Source: Rhizophagus sp. LPA8_4_AMF
Taxonomy: Eukaryota; Glomeromycota; Glomeromycetes; Glomerales; Glomeraceae
DNA: 24,624 nucleotides
Assembly (NCBI GenBank): GCA_021464525.1
Contig: JADRCO010000923.1
Coordinates: 1-24,624 of the forward strand
Direction of reading: 5' to 3'
This document shows, piece after piece, positions 20,897 to 24,624 of this stretch. The notes beneath the pieces were generated by a model. The model was not told the DNA's origin. It did no database searches and was given only the letters and a program-made list of their open reading frames with translations. A program made the position numbers and the translations under genes. Positions within the stretch are counted from its first letter, which is position 1. Each line of letters begins with the position of its first letter.

Positions 20897-22628
20897 TTTT
20901 TTATAATGCTAATTTTTCAAAAAAAAAAAAAAATATCTAAAAAAACCAAAAAAATAAAAGGGTAAAATTTTTGTTGAGATATTTAATATTTTGTTGGGCA
21001 CATCTGATATATATATTCTTTTTTATTTATATTTATGTTATGTAAAAATTATTTCATTAACCAAAAAACTCCGTAATTGATTAACCCGACATTATTATAA
21101 TTAATAATGAATCTTTTGTTTATTCCGGCAGTGAAATTCAACCGAACCACTTACGCAGTAATTTATCCAGGGCCAATGCACTTAATCTCCGAATTTTTTT
21201 CCATGGAAAATTAGAAAATCCTCGGAGTTATTATTTCCCATATCAAAAATTTAACCGATTTCCGTTATCTTTTTGGCTAAAATTTCCTTTTTACAAATGA
21301 CGTATTCCGAATCTTTCCGAATAACATCCAAAAGTAAACTACGCAACCTGCGGCCTGCGGCGTGATCGGAAACTCCGATAATACTTTAACTCATTAAGTT
21401 ACAACGAAAAGTACTACACCATTGTAACAATCTCTTGTGCAGATAATATTAAATGCAATAAAAAAAATAGATAATTTCTTCTGAAACTCAATATAGGAAG
21501 ATAGCTTCTAAAATGAACTCTAGTTTGCAATGCTTTAAATATATCGTTATATCTAAATAATTAATTCCCTTATTACTGCAAATAAAAGGATCGCCTAATA
21601 AAGTAGGTAATAAATTCCCATAATTTAATGTAGATAAAATAAGAAGAAAGAATTGCTACCTCTGTCTCATTCGATTTTTGTATTATGTGATCTTTGATAG
21701 AAAATATTTCATGGTTTTGTGGAAAATAAATATCTATGAAAAAAGCAGTTTTAGTAAAAGCTAAAATTACTTCAAACAATCATTTCAAACATACATGAAC
21801 CAGAATTAAACGATCAAAACCTGAAATGGTTGAAATAGCCAAAATGATCGAAAAGGCCAAAAATTACCTTTGTATGTCATACGCAATAACGATAACGACA
21901 AAAAAGTCACGTGAAAGTGAAATCAGATGATTTAATTATAATTTAATACAAATATAACGAATAATGCTGTTCAATAAACTTCTCACAAATTCGTTAGTAA
22001 CTTACAATTTACACACAAGTTTGCTTATTTATCATATAAAAGTTAATTACATTACAAATTTACAATAATAAATAATTATAAAAATATTAAAAAATTATTG
22101 ATATTATTTTAAATTATTTTTATAGAACCAGATACAGTACAATGATTACAAAATAATAAACAAAAATATAATAAAAGTATTTTGATATATTAATATATCT
22201 TAAAACTAATTCAAAAAAAAATAACATTTTTAATTTAGTATTTTATTTCAAATGATAAAGATAGGAATTTTAATTATCAAAAATGGAAATATGATGATAA
22301 CTAATATAAAGAAAAAGAGAATAAATTGGAATCAAATCAAAAGATGGATTATTTGAAACATAGAAACTTGCTGAATTATACTTTAATGATTATGTAAAGT
22401 AACAGAAATTTAATTTTATAAAAAAAACATACTGGATCTAACTAATAGTATAATTAAAAACATAAAATATATAAATGTTCATATATCTAAATTCATGAAG
22501 TCCAAAAAATTATTTTAAAAGAAAATAAAAGAGATAAGGATTTTAAAATAATTGGATGTCATTAGTATATTAATCTTATTTTTTCCCAAATCTGAAAATA
22601 GTATTTATATTAATAGTATAGTTGGTAA
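20897..22628. other. Intergenic upstream of the kinase gene
   Basis: No gene is supported. The first few hundred bases should hold the kinase promoter; an A-run lies just upstream of its start (20919-20932). Short open frames further on, such as 21573-21779, have no domain or splice context. The rest is plain AT-rich sequence. Confidence 0.5.
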
Positions 22629-22787
22629 GGGCAGTGACATTTATTACATAATATTTTAGGGGGTGGGGATGAGAGGTATTTGAAAGTAATATAACATATA
22701 AGTGTAATGTAAGATTTTTACATATTACATGGGGGTGGGGGTATGAGCTTATAATAAATGAATAATACGTAATATATGTCACTGCCC
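22629..22787. mobile_element. MITE, PIF/Harbinger-like, TAA target site
   Basis: A 159-bp non-coding element has inverted ends GGGCAGTGACAT (22629-22640) and ATGTCACTGCCC (22776-22787). The similarity continues inwards for about 26 bp (TTATTACATAATAT against TATTACGTATTAT). It is flanked by TAA before and TAA after, the three-base target duplication of PIF/Harbinger elements, whose ends also start GGG/GGC. Inside are two G-rich words, GGGGGTGGGGATGAG and GGGGGTGGGGGTATGAG. Confidence 0.75.
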
Positions 22788-22855
22788 TAATTGGTATACA
22801 TAATTATAATATAAATCCTTGCATTATTGAAATAGCCCTAAAATACTGAAAATTA

Positions 22856-23126
22856 GTGTTCCGCACGAATCAAACTTTTTCTCTGCAGATTTGATTCAAT
22901 TCGGACTCGACTCGAACTTGATTCGAATCCAAAAATTTTTATCTCGCGATCTAATAATCTGATTCAAACGATCTTTTTTTAATCGATAGATCACGTTGCC
23001 CTGATCAAAATAAAAACAGATCATCCAAATTGGACCGCTAAATCAAAAGTTATTTGTAAATAAAGTTTTTACTCTTCAGAATCAATCAGGACTACACCAT
23101 GTCACAAATCAATTCGTGCGGAATAC
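22856..23126. mobile_element. MITE with 15-bp TIRs and 12-bp direct-repeat flanks
   Basis: A 271-bp element begins GTGTTCCGCACGAAT (22856-22870) and ends ATTCGTGCGGAATAC (23112-23126). These are inverted copies with one mismatch. TACTGAAAATTA occurs directly before it (22844-22855) and directly after it (23127-23138), a perfect 12-bp duplication. The interior is less AT-rich than its surroundings and has repeated GATTCAA/TCGACTCGAACTTGATTCGAA words. No open frame fits a transposase. Long target duplications of 9-11 bp suggest Mutator-like elements; 12 is slightly long. Confidence 0.8.
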
Positions 23127-23656
23127 TACTGAAAATTAATAAATAAAATACTTAAGTTTTGAACAATTGAAGAAAGATCAAATATATTAATTTAATACAA
23201 CTTACTAGTAATAAAATTCTGAATAGGTTAGTTCAGTTTAGATAACCTAACTTGACTTATTTGATCTAAAAGTATTTAAATTACTTTAAGTAATTAGGTG
23301 ATTAACCTAAAGTTTTATTATAAAAAAACAGTATGAAATATTTTTCATTAAAATTTCTAATAGAAACATTTTCACATTTTTTTAATAAATTAGCTGCAGG
23401 TTTTTTAGCCATCTTTATATAATCATAAGAATTAATATATTTAAAACAATTTGTTTTACATGTGATTTACTTATGCAGAAGAAATAAGCTAATTGATAAT
23501 GTACAAATGGGATTCAATTGAAATGACAAATGGTTTATAGGTTAATTATATCAATATAAATTGGTTTTCATTTTACTTTATATATTAGATTACTTATTTC
23601 ATATATTATTAATGAATCTATAAATGTACTGTGAAATAAAAAAAATAAAAAAAATT

Positions 23657-23930
23657 AATAAATTAGCTAAAAATATTACAAAAACATTTTTTTTTATTAA
23701 AATTTCTATTAAAAATATTAAAAATATTTTTATAATATTATTTAATAAATTAGCTAAAAAATATTGCAAAATGTATTTTTATTAAGATTTTTATTAAAAA
23801 CCATTTTCATAATATTTTTTTTGAATAAATTAGCTAAAAAATATTGCAAAAACTGTTTTTTCATTAAATTTTTATTAAAAAATATTTTTGCAATATTATT
23901 TAATAAATTAGCAAAATTCATAAAAGGTCT
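23657..23930. repeat. AT-rich tandem repeat, about 80-bp unit
   Basis: AATAAATTAGCTAAAAAATATTGCAAAA-type units start at about 23657, 23744, 23824 and 23902, each followed by TTTTTATTAAGATTTTTATTAAAAA and a TATTTTTATAATATTATTT tail. The first and last copies are diverged. The half-units are partly complementary, so each repeat could form a weak hairpin. Confidence 0.8.
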
Positions 23931-24483
23931 TCTGAATATTTATCTGAAATTATGTGACTTTAGTTTGCTAAGTAATAAGTAATACAAATCTACATATAGA
24001 CAAATATTCTACTAATAAATTATATTTAATTAATTGATTATTAATAAAATAGGTAGTTAATAGATATTATATATAAATATTCTTTGTATTTCATATAATA
24101 ATAATAGATTATCTATTTATTACACTAGAAAATTTGTGAAGAAAATAAAAAATAATAATAAATTAACTAAAAAATATTGCAACCCATTTTTTTTATTAAG
24201 ATTTCTATTGTTTTATTTAAAACCTTATTAGGAATAGTGTTTTTATTATGATTAAAGCTAGAGTTGTAAATTGTGATACATATTATATAATATTCATTTA
24301 TTATAAGTCTATATATTTCTCTGTTAATTAATTATATCACATTTTGGCGAACAGATCAATTCACTATTTATTATAAAATTACTATAAATTAATTACGTCT
24401 GTTAAAATACAATTTAATTAGTAATTCATCAATTTGACGAAAAGTATATAAGTCTATACTTTCTATCACAGGTAAAATGCTGA

Positions 24484-24599
24484 CCAATCAGGTACCTACC
24501 CAATTGGTAACTTTTTTTTGATCGGTCACCTGATTTATTCGATAGTTAGAAATTTGCACATGTTTCAATCAGGTATCAATCAGGTTATCACCTGATTGG
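24484..24599. repeat. Inverted CCAATCAGGT cluster, possible MITE
   Basis: CCAATCAGGT (24484-24493) and its exact complement ACCTGATTGG (24590-24599) bracket a 116-bp segment. Three more copies of the core lie inside: ACCTGATT at 24528, CAATCAGGT at 24566 and again at 24577. No target duplication is clear, and the window ends 25 bp later. Confidence 0.5.
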
Positions 24600-24624
24600 C
24601 TTCTATTATTTAGCTTAAATTTAC

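Larger units (their letters stand above)
23139..24624. other. Gene-free AT-rich tail of the window
   Basis: No gene is seen. The stretch is dominated by an AT-rich tandem array (23657-23930) with decayed relatives at about 23337-23400 and 24148-24215, and ends with a cluster of inverted CCAATCAGGT words. Confidence 0.55.

Noticed and set aside
22576-22782. 68-codon minus-strand open frame
   Set aside because: It lies almost wholly inside the Harbinger-like MITE and has no transposase features.
23657-23930. CRISPR-like array
   Set aside because: The units are contiguous without unique spacers, and the genome is eukaryotic.
23764-23982. 72-codon open frame in the AT-rich array
   Set aside because: It is made of translated tandem repeat and has Phe/Lys/Asn-rich low-complexity content.

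Overview
The window looks like nuclear DNA from an early-diverging fungus, most likely an arbuscular mycorrhizal fungus (Glomeromycotina, Rhizophagus-like). This rests on very AT-rich sequence, multi-exon genes with many short GT-AG introns (most 66-95 bp), fungal protein families, a nuclear tRNA-Pro gene, and long intergenic stretches full of A/T homopolymers, minisatellites and small inverted-repeat elements. The assignment is inferred; no search was run.

Seven protein genes could be rebuilt by hand, with all exon phases agreeing. From left to right they are: an F-box-like plus R3H-domain protein (577-1836, minus, 2 exons); an orphan seven-transmembrane protein (8130-9790, plus, 4 exons) with a 32-bp minisatellite in its last intron; a DnaJ protein with a C-terminal DnaJ-X domain, Caj1/Djp1 type (11471-12824, minus, 5 exons); a PSPQYY-repeat protein (13353-13979, plus, 2 exons), divergent from it; an ER-lumen DnaJ of the Scj1 class (14566-16178, minus, 7 exons); an ARV1 sterol/lipid-homeostasis membrane protein (16438-17639, plus, 7 exons); and a Hal4/Hal5/Npr1-type Ser/Thr kinase (19332-20896, minus, 2 exons). 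A tRNA-Pro(UGG) gene lies at 18420-18490 on the minus strand.

Two parts of the layout suggest function. The Scj1-like and ARV1 genes both act in the ER and share a 259-bp divergent promoter holding CCAAT boxes and an ACGTGG core like that of unfolded-protein-response elements. The DnaJ-X gene and the PSPQYY gene, also divergent, both encode a short helical hairpin of SHOCT-like pattern (LLxEL...IxxxE[FY]E).

The remainder is gene-poor. 1837-8129 and 20897-24624 hold no gene I can support. They carry a purine-rich 31-bp minisatellite, recurrent TnAn palindromes and a tRNA-like Pol III relic. 20897-24624 has two MITE-like elements with clear terminal inverted repeats and direct-repeat flanks, and an 80-bp AT-rich tandem array. 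A third, pogo-like MITE lies between the tRNA and the kinase. A roughly 300-bp tandem duplication just after ARV1 contains an exon-like open frame and two 10-bp indels.
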